This document shows positions 23,826-33,064 of a stretch of DNA of 64,000 nucleotides, piece after piece. The notes beneath the pieces are model-generated. The model had not been told where the DNA came from, ran no database searches, and saw only the letters and a program-made list of their open reading frames with translations. The first letter of the stretch is position 1. Every line of letters starts with the position of its first letter. The translations under genes were made by a program, and so were the position numbers. Origin of the DNA: a virus. The DNA lies in the IMG/VR virus record IMGVR_UViG_3300037294_000405, positions 1 through 64,000 of that record; one strand, 5' to 3'.

Positions 23826-25799
23826 CTATTTTTTTTTAAAAAAGTTTAAAAAACTAAATAAACCAGATTCTTTAATGATTCTATTTGATGGTGGTTTTGG
23901 TACCGTAATTTTTTTGTAGTCTTTATGTTCAAAAATGTTTATAAAATATTTTGTTAACCTATGTCTAACAACTTCATTTTCAGTAAATTCAACTACATTA
24001 ACACCTTCTTCTGGGTGTAATTTAGCCATTCTGACTAACTCACCTAAACAACTAGATTCTGGTTTTTTTAAATCTACTTGATTGCTATCACCTAGAGCTA
24101 TCACTTTGGTGTTTTCAGAGAAACGAGTAAGAAGCGTTTTTCCGTTGTTATCGGTAACGTTTTGAAATTCATCAAATAAAACTATGCAGTTTGATAGTGA
24201 CCTACCACGAATAGAACCAAAAACCTCCATTTTAATGTAACCAGCTTCTAATAATTTATTTGTAAGTTCTTCACCAATTAGTTTATAAAAAGCGTCAAAG
24301 AAAGACATCATAATAAATTTTAATTTATCTCTTTCATCACCAGGTAAAGTACCTAAATCCTCATCTTTAAGTTGAACGATTGATTTAACTAGTTTAATTT
24401 CATAATAAATTTCTGGGTTAGTTTTTAATAAGATTAACGCCTCAGCAACACTTAATAAGGTGTTATGCGTTACAATACAATCATTTGTTAAATATAAATG
24501 GTTTTCGTCATTTACAGAAATACATTGAGCCTTTTTCTTACCTATTAGTTCAACATTTTTAATATACCGAATAGGAAAATATTTAACTCTTTGTTTCATT
24601 AGATTTATTTTCCTATCTAATTTAAATGGTATTACCCCTAGTGGTAAGTTAATATGTAGCGAATAAATAACCTTACATTCTTTTACCTCACCATTTAGTT
24701 TTCTATATTTACCTATTTTTTGTGTTTTTTTAACTATACCACCAAGTGATTGTACTATAAAGGTTACTCCATCTATTAACTTCTCAGAAGTAGAATAGAA
24801 TAACGGTGTACCAGTTTTTGTATCCACGGAACCATCAGTGTCTAATAACCCCCTTAAAATTTCTAATCTAGTGTTAGTATCGTTAATTAGATATTCTTCT
24901 GGAATGAATTTGTATGAAGAAGTTAATCCAAATAAATTAACTTCACGTAAATACTCTGTTATATCATTTTTTTTAACCCCAACCGACTTTATAATATAAT
25001 TTTGACCATATTTTTCTTTTAGAATATGATTTTTTGGTAAAATATTAGAAATCGTTTCAACAATTTGTACATCATTTGTTGTTAAGGATATTGCTGGTGT
25101 GGTAAAACCACCATCACCTAATAAACAACCTAATAAATAAGGGTCAATAGTAACTTCTTTGGTTTTAAATTCAATTTGTTTAACAATTGGAATTGAGTGA
25201 TTGACTTTTTGTGATTTTTTACCAACAACTAACGAATTCATAATATCAATCGTATTTCTAACTGAACCTTTATTTGGATTTTTACCGATATAAATACGTT
25301 TCCCATTATCATCAGTTACTCTTTTACGTTTATTCCTCTCTTCATAGGTTTGAGTAAACCATAAATGTTCACCACAACACTCAGTTTGTGTTCCATCTGA
25401 AAAAGAAATTAAATAAATTTCTTTTTCACCTTGTGGGTAAACACCATCTACTAATATAGGGGTACCATTAACCCCAATAACCTCATCACCTACATTAATA
25501 TCACACATTTTAACATACCCTTTTGGGGTTAAAATTAATGAATCAAGTGGTTGGGCTTTACCAGTACCAGCTGGGCCAGTACAAATAGTTACATCACCAT
25601 TTTTGATTGATTGGGTGAGTTTTTTCTGAACTTCATTCTTATGTTTTAAATCTATTTTTATCTGACTAAGTAAATCTTGTTTTATGTGTGCCGAAGAAAC
25701 AATTTCTTTAGTTTCTGTTTTTTTAGTTCTAGTGGTTCTAGTGGTTCTAGCTGATTTAGCAGCAGTTGTTTTTAATGGTGTTGAAACTTTTCTTGACAT
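23826..25799 (-). CDS. phoH: PhoH-like ATPase interrupted by an intein
   Basis: P-loop ATPase of the PhoH family, common in phages of marine and environmental bacteria; its cellular role is still uncertain (RNA-linked ATPase or helicase-like). The extein has Walker A GPAGTGK, broken after the Lys by the intein and resuming TLLSVAEAL, the PhoH stretch EDLGTLPGDERDKLK, Walker B VLFDEFQN and VIALGDSNQVDL. After splicing the protein would be about 292 residues. An N-terminal Thr/Arg/Lys-rich tail (residues 5-32) is low complexity. ATP binding cannot occur before splicing because the Walker A Lys and Thr are separated by 365 residues. A late-type motif precedes it. Confidence 0.9.
   Translation of the reverse strand: MSRKVSTPLKTTAAKSARTTRTTRTKKTETKEIVSSAHIKQDLLSQIKIDLKHKNEVQKKLTQSIKNGDVTICTGPAGTGKAQPLDSLILTPKGYVKMCDINVGDEVIGVNGTPILVDGVYPQGEKEIYLISFSDGTQTECCGEHLWFTQTYEERNKRKRVTDDNGKRIYIGKNPNKGSVRNTIDIMNSLVVGKKSQKVNHSIPIVKQIEFKTKEVTIDPYLLGCLLGDGGFTTPAISLTTNDVQIVETISNILPKNHILKEKYGQNYIIKSVGVKKNDITEYLREVNLFGLTSSYKFIPEEYLINDTNTRLEILRGLLDTDGSVDTKTGTPLFYSTSEKLIDGVTFIVQSLGGIVKKTQKIGKYRKLNGEVKECKVIYSLHINLPLGVIPFKLDRKINLMKQRVKYFPIRYIKNVELIGKKKAQCISVNDENHLYLTNDCIVTHNTLLSVAEALILLKTNPEIYYEIKLVKSIVQLKDEDLGTLPGDERDKLKFIMMSFFDAFYKLIGEELTNKLLEAGYIKMEVFGSIRGRSLSNCIVLFDEFQNVTDNNGKTLLTRFSENTKVIALGDSNQVDLKKPESSCLGELVRMAKLHPEEGVNVVEFTENEVVRHRLTKYFINIFEHKDYKKITVPKPPSNRIIKESGLFSFLNFFKKK
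24462..25556 (-). other. Intein in PhoH Walker A (Ala1, LAGLIDADG)
   Basis: A 365-residue element between GPAGTGK and TLL. It begins with Ala (AQPLDSLILTPKGYVKM), not Cys or Ser, has block B with CCGEHLWFT, LAGLIDADG motifs PYLLGCLLGDGG and LEILRGLLDTDGS, block F-like LYLTND and block G CIVTHN followed by Thr. Ala1 inteins are known and splice by direct attack of the +1 nucleophile; here that would be Thr, which is less usual. Confidence 0.92.
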
Positions 25800-25806
25800 A
25801 AATTTG

Positions 25807-25822
25807 TTTTATTAATAAATAT
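25807..25822 (-). promoter_or_regulatory. Late-type promoter motif of the PhoH gene
   Basis: On the minus strand ATATTTATTAATAAAA, 7 bp before the PhoH ATG. Confidence 0.6.
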
Positions 25823-25842
25823 AGCTCATATTATCAATTATT

Positions 25843-26781
25843 TTATTTTTTAGTTTTATCAGCATATTTTTTATCGAGTTCTTCCACTCTGTGTCCCTCC
25901 ATTATGTCTTTACCGTTTACTATAGTGTTGGCGATGAACTTAATAACATATGACCCATTAAACTCTATAATTTTATCAAAAGATTCGATTTCGTATTCAA
26001 ATTCTAAAAAATCAGAAACACCTAAAGATTTATACGTTACAAACTCAACAGATTTAAAATTTAACATGTTAGAATGTCGTGGGTTTTCAATAGCTTTTTT
26101 TATAGCATTAATAAATAAACGACTAGTCCTATTATATTCATCTGGATAAATACTAACATAAAACTCCAACATTTTTTTTGTTTTACTTATTTTCCTAACA
26201 ACTAATTTTTTTGTAAAGTTTTCTATCGAAAAACTAGAAGCCTCATTTCTAATTATTTTAATAGGTTTTTCCGATTTGTTTGTTGCAAAGTATTCTAAAC
26301 TATCTATTTCACCATGACTGGCACTAATTATTTCACCATTATCACCATAGTTGATATCAACTTGGTCGTAAACACTCACATATTCATTATCCATAACTTC
26401 ATTACTTCCAGAAGCAATTTCACTATTATCAATAACCATTTCAACAATAAAATTATCTACTTCATCAACTTTAACTTTTTTAAGAGCTTTTTTATTATCT
26501 CGTTTTATTACTTTAGTAATTGGTATACCATCATTATCGTAACCAATAATTTTAGCTGTAACACCTTCACTTGCTTTAAGTATTTTATATGTTCGCCATT
26601 TTAAATTTAAAACTTCTTGCGTTATTTCACCGTTGATTAATGAATCAGCTAATTGTCCTTGGGTTAACCGCCAAGATTGTGAAACATCATTACTTAACCC
26701 TCCACCTATTTGTCCAAGAGCATTTTTTTCAACGTTGCTTAACGCTAACGATAAAATACCCATCCATTTTTTAATACCCAT
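25843..26781 (-). CDS. Unknown protein, 312 aa
   Basis: Begins MGIKKWMGILSLALSNVEKN, a short amphipathic or weakly hydrophobic helix, then a mixed alpha/beta protein with acidic stretches (VMDNEYVSVYDQVDINYGDN). No family recognised. Its start codon overlaps the stop of the epimerase gene by one base, so it is translationally coupled to the sugar operon. A structural role and a sugar-related role are equally possible. Confidence 0.65.
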   Translation of the reverse strand: MGIKKWMGILSLALSNVEKNALGQIGGGLSNDVSQSWRLTQGQLADSLINGEITQEVLNLKWRTYKILKASEGVTAKIIGYDNDGIPITKVIKRDNKKALKKVKVDEVDNFIVEMVIDNSEIASGSNEVMDNEYVSVYDQVDINYGDNGEIISASHGEIDSLEYFATNKSEKPIKIIRNEASSFSIENFTKKLVVRKISKTKKMLEFYVSIYPDEYNRTSRLFINAIKKAIENPRHSNMLNFKSVEFVTYKSLGVSDFLEFEYEIESFDKIIEFNGSYVIKFIANTIVNGKDIMEGHRVEELDKKYADKTKK

Positions 26782-27779
26782 TATAATATTTTTTTAAAAA
26801 TTTCAATTATTTTTTTCGATGAACTACCATTACCGTATGGTGATTCAACATCGATAATATATTCCTTTATTTGAGAATCGAAACTTGGTTTTAAATCACT
26901 AGGTTCAATTACCATATAACTACTTAAACCAATAGATTCTGGTCTTTCAGTAATTTTTCTACATACCAAACATTTTTTATTAAAGAAAGAACATTCTTCT
27001 TGAAGACCCCCACTATCTGTGATTACTATTTTTGTTTTAACCAACAACTCTAATAAATTAGAATGTGTCATTGGTTCGATAACTGTGACGTTCGTTAAAA
27101 TATCTTTGTGTTTTAAAACATTAGGGTTTGGGTGAATTGGCAAAATAAACTCAAGTTCTGGGTTTTCTTTTGCCAATTTATTGATTTCATTAAACCATAA
27201 ATCGATTTGGTCATGGTTTTCACGTCTGTGAAGCGTAACTAAAACTTTATCTGTGTATTCACATTTGTCTTTGTAATGGATTAAATTATCCAACACAGTA
27301 TTTCCAACAACATAGATATCACCTAACGTATGCTCGCTCTCTAGGTTTTTACGGTTTAATTCAGTAGGACATAGATGCACTTTAGCTATCGTAGAAACGA
27401 TTCTTCTGTTGTTCTCTTCTGGATATGGGTTTTCGGTATCATAAGTCCTTAAACCAGCCTCTAAATGGATAACAGGTATTTGTCTGTGTAATGCCGATAA
27501 CGCCAAACCAGTAACGGATGTTGTATCCCCTTGCACCAAAATGTGTGTGATGTCATTTAAAAACTCATCTGGAATGTTCATACAATTTATTATAATATTA
27601 TCCAATCTATTTTTACCATAGTCTAGACCAGTCAAATAATAATCAAATATACCGTTTGAGATTGTTTTATGTTGACCAGTAAATAATATTTTAAATGGAA
27701 TATTTTCTTTTTCCATTTCGTCAATCAAAGGTTTAATTTTGATGAATTCTGGTCGAGTACCGTAAGTTAATAAAATCAT
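26781..27779 (-). CDS. wecB: UDP-N-acetylglucosamine 2-epimerase (WecB-type)
   Basis: Converts UDP-GlcNAc to UDP-ManNAc, a donor precursor for surface or modification glycans. The 332-residue product has the family hallmarks: start LLTYGTRPEFIKIKPLI, VQGDTTSVTGLALSAL, the HLEAGLRTYDTENPYPEE motif, LVTLHRRENHD and TDSGGLQEECSF. All positions expected for the UDP-binding GT-B fold are present, so it is probably active. It overlaps the FkbM methyltransferase by 4 bp, and its presence means the phage can influence the sugar pool used by its own glycosyltransferases. Confidence 0.92.
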   Translation of the reverse strand: MILLTYGTRPEFIKIKPLIDEMEKENIPFKILFTGQHKTISNGIFDYYLTGLDYGKNRLDNIIINCMNIPDEFLNDITHILVQGDTTSVTGLALSALHRQIPVIHLEAGLRTYDTENPYPEENNRRIVSTIAKVHLCPTELNRKNLESEHTLGDIYVVGNTVLDNLIHYKDKCEYTDKVLVTLHRRENHDQIDLWFNEINKLAKENPELEFILPIHPNPNVLKHKDILTNVTVIEPMTHSNLLELLVKTKIVITDSGGLQEECSFFNKKCLVCRKITERPESIGLSSYMVIEPSDLKPSFDSQIKEYIIDVESPYGNGSSSKKIIEIFKKIL

Positions 27780-28384
27780 TTTATTTTATTTTTAAAAAAT
27801 ACTTCATTATTCCAATTAACCTTGTAGGTTAAATCACCATTAACTAATTCGTGCGTAACTTGAATCCAATCAATTAAACTTGTATATTTACCTATACCCA
27901 TTTGATTGTGTAATTCTATCCCAATATAACCTATATTAGACAAATCTTTATTTAATAAAAACTCATATTCTGAATTTTCACAATCAATTTTCATGTAGTC
28001 AATATATTTTTCATTTATTTTACCGAATAATGTGTTGATATCTACAGATTTAACTTTATTCACAACATTATCACCCCAATCACTATTTAATAATTCGCTT
28101 TTAACACCAACAGACCCATGGTCATTGTTACTATGACCAACTAATTCTAACTCAATATCTGAAATTGACCACGCAGCTAAATTAAAACCGTAAATGTTTT
28201 CATCTAACTCAAACCTTGTTATTAGATTATCAAATAATTGTTTTTGAGGCTCAATAAAATATATTTTCTTAAAATGTTTTTTATATTTGTCAGTGAAATC
28301 ACCTAAATTACACCCAACATCTACACACACACCACCAGTAGTCTCATGTGGTACCGTATAATACCCTAAATTAATGTTTCCCAT
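27776..28384 (-). CDS. FkbM-family SAM-dependent methyltransferase
   Basis: Rossmann methyltransferase; FkbM members O-methylate sugars or other small acceptors. The SAM site is seen as CVDVGCNLGDFTDKY (motif I) with the acidic motif II in IYFIEPQKQLFDNL. The family's KIDCENSEYEFLL (DxE/K region) follows at residues about 132-144, and IGIELHNQMG closes the fold. At 202 residues it is a compact FkbM domain. It overlaps the epimerase gene and follows the GT-D gene, so methylation of a phage-specified glycan is the natural reading, though the acceptor is not known. Confidence 0.87.
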   Translation of the reverse strand: MGNINLGYYTVPHETTGGVCVDVGCNLGDFTDKYKKHFKKIYFIEPQKQLFDNLITRFELDENIYGFNLAAWSISDIELELVGHSNNDHGSVGVKSELLNSDWGDNVVNKVKSVDINTLFGKINEKYIDYMKIDCENSEYEFLLNKDLSNIGYIGIELHNQMGIGKYTSLIDWIQVTHELVNGDLTYKVNWNNEVFFKNKIK

Positions 28385-28397
28385 TTTATTTATTTAT

Positions 28398-29102
28398 TTA
28401 TTTATCACCCCAAACACATATTCTATTAGAATATATTGAGTTTTCATTTTTTACGTAGTAATCTCTTTTAAACCCTTCGCTTTGCAACCATGGATTTAGT
28501 GTTGACCCTATATCCAAATAAGTGTTATTTTTATTCGTTTCCCATAATTGATGGGATAACATATTACCAAATGGTCCACACGCAAATAAAAATAATTTAC
28601 CAATAGTATTTTCTTTTTTAATTTCCTCAATTAATTCATAATTTTCCCTCCAAGCAGTATTTTCAACTGGGTAAAATTTTTCAATTTTAAATGGCAAGTT
28701 TTCAATTTTAGCGTTTTTATTCGCAACTAAATAAACAGCCCATTTTTTATATTCATCGATAAAATTTTCACAATAAAAATCATAATTAGCGTTCACAAAA
28801 ATATTCGCAAAAGTTAAGTTGTTATCGTCTTGTCCACTGTAATCAACCATATCTCTATGGTCTGAACCAGTACAACATGGGCAACTTACACCAACGTAAT
28901 AATCGTTATCTTTATATTGAAATGATTCAGTTAATTTTTGACGATAAAATTTATCATCTTTAGTGTAATTAAATTCACCATTATTAACTGGCATATCTCT
29001 CATCATCAACCATTCACCATCTGCAAACTTACTAAAAGAAAACGGTGCCCTATTTTTTAAGCGTTCAAATAAAACCTCTATTTCGTTTTTAAAATTTTTC
29101 AT
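28398..29102 (-). CDS. GT-D-type glycosyltransferase (DUF1792-like)
   Basis: The segment FSFSKFADGEWLMM matches the (R/K)(F/Y)xDGE signature of GT-D glycosyltransferases (DUF1792), whose Asp/Glu coordinate the donor metal. Further on, GVSCPCCTGSDHRD holds a clustered CPCC, and KLFLFACGPFGNMLSHQLWE plus NTYLDIGSTLNPWL fit the Rossmann-like remainder of that fold, where a GP(L/F)(G/A) and DIG pair is usual. The 234-residue length is right for one domain. It lies in the sugar operon between GT2 and FkbM genes. Confidence 0.8.
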   Translation of the reverse strand: MKNFKNEIEVLFERLKNRAPFSFSKFADGEWLMMRDMPVNNGEFNYTKDDKFYRQKLTESFQYKDNDYYVGVSCPCCTGSDHRDMVDYSGQDDNNLTFANIFVNANYDFYCENFIDEYKKWAVYLVANKNAKIENLPFKIEKFYPVENTAWRENYELIEEIKKENTIGKLFLFACGPFGNMLSHQLWETNKNNTYLDIGSTLNPWLQSEGFKRDYYVKNENSIYSNRICVWGDK

Positions 29103-29113
29103 ATATTTTTTTT

Positions 29114-29836
29114 TTACTTTGAATTTATAATATTAAACCCATTATGTACCAAATGTTTGTAATACTCATTCATTTTGTTAATATTTGCTGGCACCAATGA
29201 TAAACCATTTTTTTCGGTTCCCATTTCCCATCCCTTTGTACTACCCCACATTTCTGGGACGTGTGGTGGGTGAGGTGGTACATACGTATTTAAACCTAAG
29301 TATTTTTGTAACATGTATGAAAAGTGCATATCTTCACCTACGAAATCAAAACCATCTGGTGGTAATTCTCTCCAATATGTTGATAACCACTCTCTTTTAA
29401 AAAACCAAGCATGACCAACTATATCAACTCTAATGGGTTTTAAATTAGGATTATCCCAACCGTGTCTAACATTAGGTAAGTAACCGTCTTCGTTATTATA
29501 AACCAAACCAATCGTCCCTAACAACCCTTCATGCGACTCCATTGTGTTTAAACAATTTTCAAACCACATTTTACCTGGTATGGTGTCATCATCAAAAACA
29601 CAAACATATTCTGTTTTAGCGTTAAGGGCAAAAGCAAATCTTGCCCACACACCTAAGTTTTTATTACACGAAGCAGTTGTGATTGAATCTGTTAATTCTG
29701 AATCAAAACCTTCTACGTTGTTTTGCCATAACATAATTTCTTTCGGTTTAACCGTTTGATTATTTATAGTATCAATCTGTTGTTTTAGGAATTGTGGTCT
29801 TTTAAAACCATTCAATATCACCGTAATACCTTCCAT
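29114..29836 (-). CDS. Family 2 glycosyltransferase
   Basis: GT-A enzyme: ITVILNGFKRPQFLKQQIDT at the start, NKNLGVWARFAFALNAKTEY, and the metal-binding DDDT in YVCVFDDDTIPGKMW. Later PPDGFDFVGEDMHFSYMLQK supplies the catalytic ED of GT2 enzymes. Ends at residue 240 without membrane segments, so it is cytosolic. It overlaps the following fusion gene by one base, in agreement with a single sugar operon. Confidence 0.88.
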   Translation of the reverse strand: MEGITVILNGFKRPQFLKQQIDTINNQTVKPKEIMLWQNNVEGFDSELTDSITTASCNKNLGVWARFAFALNAKTEYVCVFDDDTIPGKMWFENCLNTMESHEGLLGTIGLVYNNEDGYLPNVRHGWDNPNLKPIRVDIVGHAWFFKREWLSTYWRELPPDGFDFVGEDMHFSYMLQKYLGLNTYVPPHPPHVPEMWGSTKGWEMGTEKNGLSLVPANINKMNEYYKHLVHNGFNIINSK

Positions 29837-31485
29837 TATTCTAATATTTTTTTGTATTCTTCTATTATTTCTGCCGTAATTGACTTACTATCAAATTTAA
29901 CAATGTCTTCTGGAACAGGGTGTAGTTTTTGACTTAAAACATTTCCACTAGAATCAACATCATAAATCCAACCAGCTTTACCACACATCCAACCTTCAAT
30001 TGTTGTTCTACCTAAAAGAATACCAGCTGTTTCATCACATTGATGAATGAATTTTTCAATATTAGCTGTCGGTTCAAAATAACTAACATGTTCTTGATTG
30101 TTAATCATTTCATCTAAATACTTGTCGTTTTTCTTACCAACAATCCAAAGTTCTTGATTTTCTTCTTTGGTTTTATTTATAAGTTCTTGTATAGTATTTT
30201 TTCTAAGGTAATCAATTGTACCAACAAAAAGGATTCTTTTCTTTTCACGTTTTTCGTTTGAATTAGTGATTTTAAATTTATCACCATCGATAGGATTATG
30301 AATAACACAAACCTTGTCCTCTGGAACACCAAACGAATTTATGATATGGTCTTTTATTTCTTGCCTAATAGCAATATATTGTTTAATAGACTCAGAAATA
30401 ACTGGTTCTTCTAATGATATAACTTCTGAATGAATTGAACAAATAACTGGCGTATTTGGATACAGTCTTAGTAAGTGTTCGGTTACTGGTTTATGGTTTA
30501 AGTGAACAATATCAAAATTAATTTTTGAAATATTATATAGCGTATTTTCTTGTGAAACTACATCACCTTGAGGAGACTTTAATAACCATTTACCATCACC
30601 TAACTTAAAACCAGGAGGTTCTTGTAAACTATACATTTTAATACCAATAGATTTAGCTAAACCAGCCAATGGCATACCAATATTCGAACATACACTAACC
30701 TCACAACCTTTTTTTACTAATTGTTTAGCTAATTCAAAAACATAAAGTTCGGAACCAGTAAAATTGGCAAAACTCAAACAACCAATAAGGACATTTAAGT
30801 TTTCACCCTTTCTTAATACTCTCTTTATGTTAGCTGGCAAATGTCCTTGGTAAGCTTCTGAAAAATCAGTTCTATTTTTATCCCAAGCTTCATTAGTCAT
30901 ACCGATAGATTGATGGTTGATTCTGATAGCTGTGGTAACGCCAATCTTAACACCTTCTAAATAATTTTCGAACGCAAAGGTTACATCGTAAAAATGAAAT
31001 CCTTCTACATTTTCGTTAAATTCTTTTTTAATTCTCGTTTTGTCTAACGCAAACCAAACACCATCACAAACAACCACTTCTTCCAGTATTTGACCTAAGT
31101 CATCGGAATAAGCAGATAACCAAGTTTTACCTTCGTGTGTGTGTGCGACACGACCATACATTTTTTTAGGGTTTTCCCACCACTGACCAGATACTGGCAT
31201 GTTTTTAGACCCAGCAACACCTATAATACCAAATTCTGGGTTTTTTTCAAACATTTTGATTAGTTTTTTACCCCATTGATTGGTTTCAACAGTTAAGTCA
31301 TCATGACAAAACACAACGATATCGTTTTTAGCTTGTTTTAACCCACGATTATATATTTGAGTTAGTGATTTACCATTATTGATTATTTCGATTACCTCGA
31401 TGTGTTTATGGAGTCCAGAAGTCTTAATTAGATGTTCTTTATGTTCTGGTTTACTTTCTCTAGTGCAATATATTACTGTTATCAT
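29836..31485 (-). CDS. Two-domain glycosyltransferase, GT2-like plus GT4
   Basis: Residues 1-235 form a GT-A domain: start MITVIYCTRESKPEHKEHLI, DIVVFCHDDLTVETN with the metal-binding acids, EVVVCDGVWFALDKTRI. Residues about 240-549 form a GT-B (GT4) domain with NVLIGCLSFANFTGSELYVF, HLNHKPVTEHLLRLYP, IHNPIDGDKF, KRILFVGTIDYLRKNT and ILLGRTTIEGWMCGKAGW (the EX7E-type donor site). Two transferase folds in one chain would add two sugars in sequence or couple two acceptors. It overlaps its upstream neighbour, the IMPDH-like gene, by 4 bp. Confidence 0.87.
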   Translation of the reverse strand: MITVIYCTRESKPEHKEHLIKTSGLHKHIEVIEIINNGKSLTQIYNRGLKQAKNDIVVFCHDDLTVETNQWGKKLIKMFEKNPEFGIIGVAGSKNMPVSGQWWENPKKMYGRVAHTHEGKTWLSAYSDDLGQILEEVVVCDGVWFALDKTRIKKEFNENVEGFHFYDVTFAFENYLEGVKIGVTTAIRINHQSIGMTNEAWDKNRTDFSEAYQGHLPANIKRVLRKGENLNVLIGCLSFANFTGSELYVFELAKQLVKKGCEVSVCSNIGMPLAGLAKSIGIKMYSLQEPPGFKLGDGKWLLKSPQGDVVSQENTLYNISKINFDIVHLNHKPVTEHLLRLYPNTPVICSIHSEVISLEEPVISESIKQYIAIRQEIKDHIINSFGVPEDKVCVIHNPIDGDKFKITNSNEKREKKRILFVGTIDYLRKNTIQELINKTKEENQELWIVGKKNDKYLDEMINNQEHVSYFEPTANIEKFIHQCDETAGILLGRTTIEGWMCGKAGWIYDVDSSGNVLSQKLHPVPEDIVKFDSKSITAEIIEEYKKILE

Positions 31486-32477
31486 TTTTTAAATCTGTTA
31501 TAAGCGTTATCAGTTATTTTTATTATTTCTACTTTACCAATAAAGTCCGTCAAATTTTTAGCGTTAGAATAACTCATAGCTGAACGTAAATAATCTTCAA
31601 AATTATTTACCCATTGTTGTAGTGTGTATTCAACTTTTCTATATCGAATAACACCTTCAGACGTAGTTGGAACAGCTTTACCCCATTTCTTTTGAACCTC
31701 TTTAGTGCTCATACCCCTAAATTTTTTATAAACAGGTATTTTTAATTTATAAGCTTTTTCAGCTATATTTTGAGAGACTTTGATGTGTTTCCACAAATAG
31801 TTATCACCACATGATTCTATAGCTTTATTAAATAAGCTACCAACCATGACAAAATCAGCACCTAAAGCTAATGCTTTAACTATATCACTATAATTTTGCA
31901 TACCACCATCAGCCACTATTTTAGCTGGTTTATCTAAGGTACATGAAAGGTCATAACATTCTTGAACCAAGGACCCCATAGGGTAACCAATACCTGTATG
32001 TACTGTTGTACTACAACCACCACCATTACCAATACCAATTCTAATATAGTCAGCACCAGCGTTAGATAACTCAACATAAGTTTCTGGGTTGGCCACATTA
32101 CCAACCATTAATGTCACTTTTGGTAAAATTCTTTTAATCTTTTTAGTAACAGTGATTAATTTTGACATGTGACCATTAGCTATATCAATTAAGTAAAAAC
32201 CATTCGATTTTAAGCGTTTAGTTTTTAATTCTTCTTCTATTTCTTGTAAGGAATAAGATTCAAAACCACTATTGTTTTTTTCACCTCTGGGTAAACAGGT
32301 GATTATTTTTAAATCAGAATAAATCAACTTATTTTCTTCACTTATAACTGTATCCATAGGTGCAGTTATAAGTGGTAAAAAAAATGTTTGTTGTGGGTTT
32401 ATGTCTTGTCTACTACTTATTTTAGAAGTTTTGCTTGGTTTAATTAATATGTCGTTAAAGTCGAATTTTTCGTTCAT
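31482..32477 (-). CDS. IMP dehydrogenase / GMP reductase family enzyme
   Basis: TIM-barrel oxidoreductase of purine metabolism. The catalytic loop is visible as IGIGNGGGCSTTVHTGIGYP with the active Cys at residue 155. Other family parts are LPLITAPMDTV, FYLIDIANGH, VADGGMQNYSDIVKAL, FVMVGSLFNKA and the flap FRGMSTKEV. The regulatory CBS domains of cellular IMP dehydrogenase are absent and the length of 331 is near that of GMP reductase, so sequence alone does not say which reaction runs. It lies between dUTPase and glycosyltransferase genes. The loop residues GGG in place of the common SIC/SVC context are unusual and may alter specificity. Confidence 0.88.
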   Translation of the reverse strand: MNEKFDFNDILIKPSKTSKISSRQDINPQQTFFLPLITAPMDTVISEENKLIYSDLKIITCLPRGEKNNSGFESYSLQEIEEELKTKRLKSNGFYLIDIANGHMSKLITVTKKIKRILPKVTLMVGNVANPETYVELSNAGADYIRIGIGNGGGCSTTVHTGIGYPMGSLVQECYDLSCTLDKPAKIVADGGMQNYSDIVKALALGADFVMVGSLFNKAIESCGDNYLWKHIKVSQNIAEKAYKLKIPVYKKFRGMSTKEVQKKWGKAVPTTSEGVIRYRKVEYTLQQWVNNFEDYLRSAMSYSNAKNLTDFIGKVEIIKITDNAYNRFKK

Positions 32478-32482
32478 TTTGT

Positions 32483-33064
32483 TTAGTTTTTACCAGTTGA
32501 CCCGAAACCACCTTCACCACGTTCTGTGTTTATCGATATTTCGTTAACTTTTGTTAATTTAATAATGTTTTTTGCTGTTACCGATGCCACAACCCCTTGG
32601 GCTATTCTATCACCGTGATTAACTATAAAATCTTCGTAACCTAGATTAATTAATATAATTTTTATTTCACCTCTGTAATCAGCATCTATAGTACCAGGCG
32701 TGTTTAAAACTGTCACTCCATTTTTAGCAGCTAACCCACTACGTGGTCTTATTTGAATCTCAAAATTTTCTGGGATTTCAAAAAATAACCCTGTTGGTAT
32801 GATTTCTCTTTTGCCAGATGGTATCGTTAATGATTCGGTTAAATTAGCTCTTAAATCAAAACCAGATGACCCAGCAGTTTCGTACTGTGGGTCTTCGTTG
32901 GTTGATTTATTTAAAAAGCTTAGTTTTATTTTATAATAATCTTCGTCAACACTAATAGTTGATGGGTTACTAGTAAACTCGTTGTCGAAATCTTCTTGCG
33001 AATAAGGGTTATTTGGGTCTACAACTTCTAAAAGTCTCGCTCTCATTTTTTCAACTATCTCCAT
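32483..33064 (-). CDS. dut: dUTP diphosphatase
   Basis: Hydrolyses dUTP to dUMP, keeping uracil out of phage DNA and feeding dTMP synthesis. All five trimeric dUTPase motifs are present: [45 protein letters not shown], and the C-terminal [10 protein letters not shown] that closes over the active site. An N-terminal extension of about 40 residues precedes motif 1. It overlaps the HD-domain gene by one base and is the second gene of the early nucleotide operon. Confidence 0.95.
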   Translation of the reverse strand: MEIVEKMRARLLEVVDPNNPYSQEDFDNEFTSNPSTISVDEDYYKIKLSFLNKSTNEDPQYETAGSSGFDLRANLTESLTIPSGKREIIPTGLFFEIPENFEIQIRPRSGLAAKNGVTVLNTPGTIDADYRGEIKIILINLGYEDFIVNHGDRIAQGVVASVTAKNIIKLTKVNEISINTERGEGGFGSTGKN

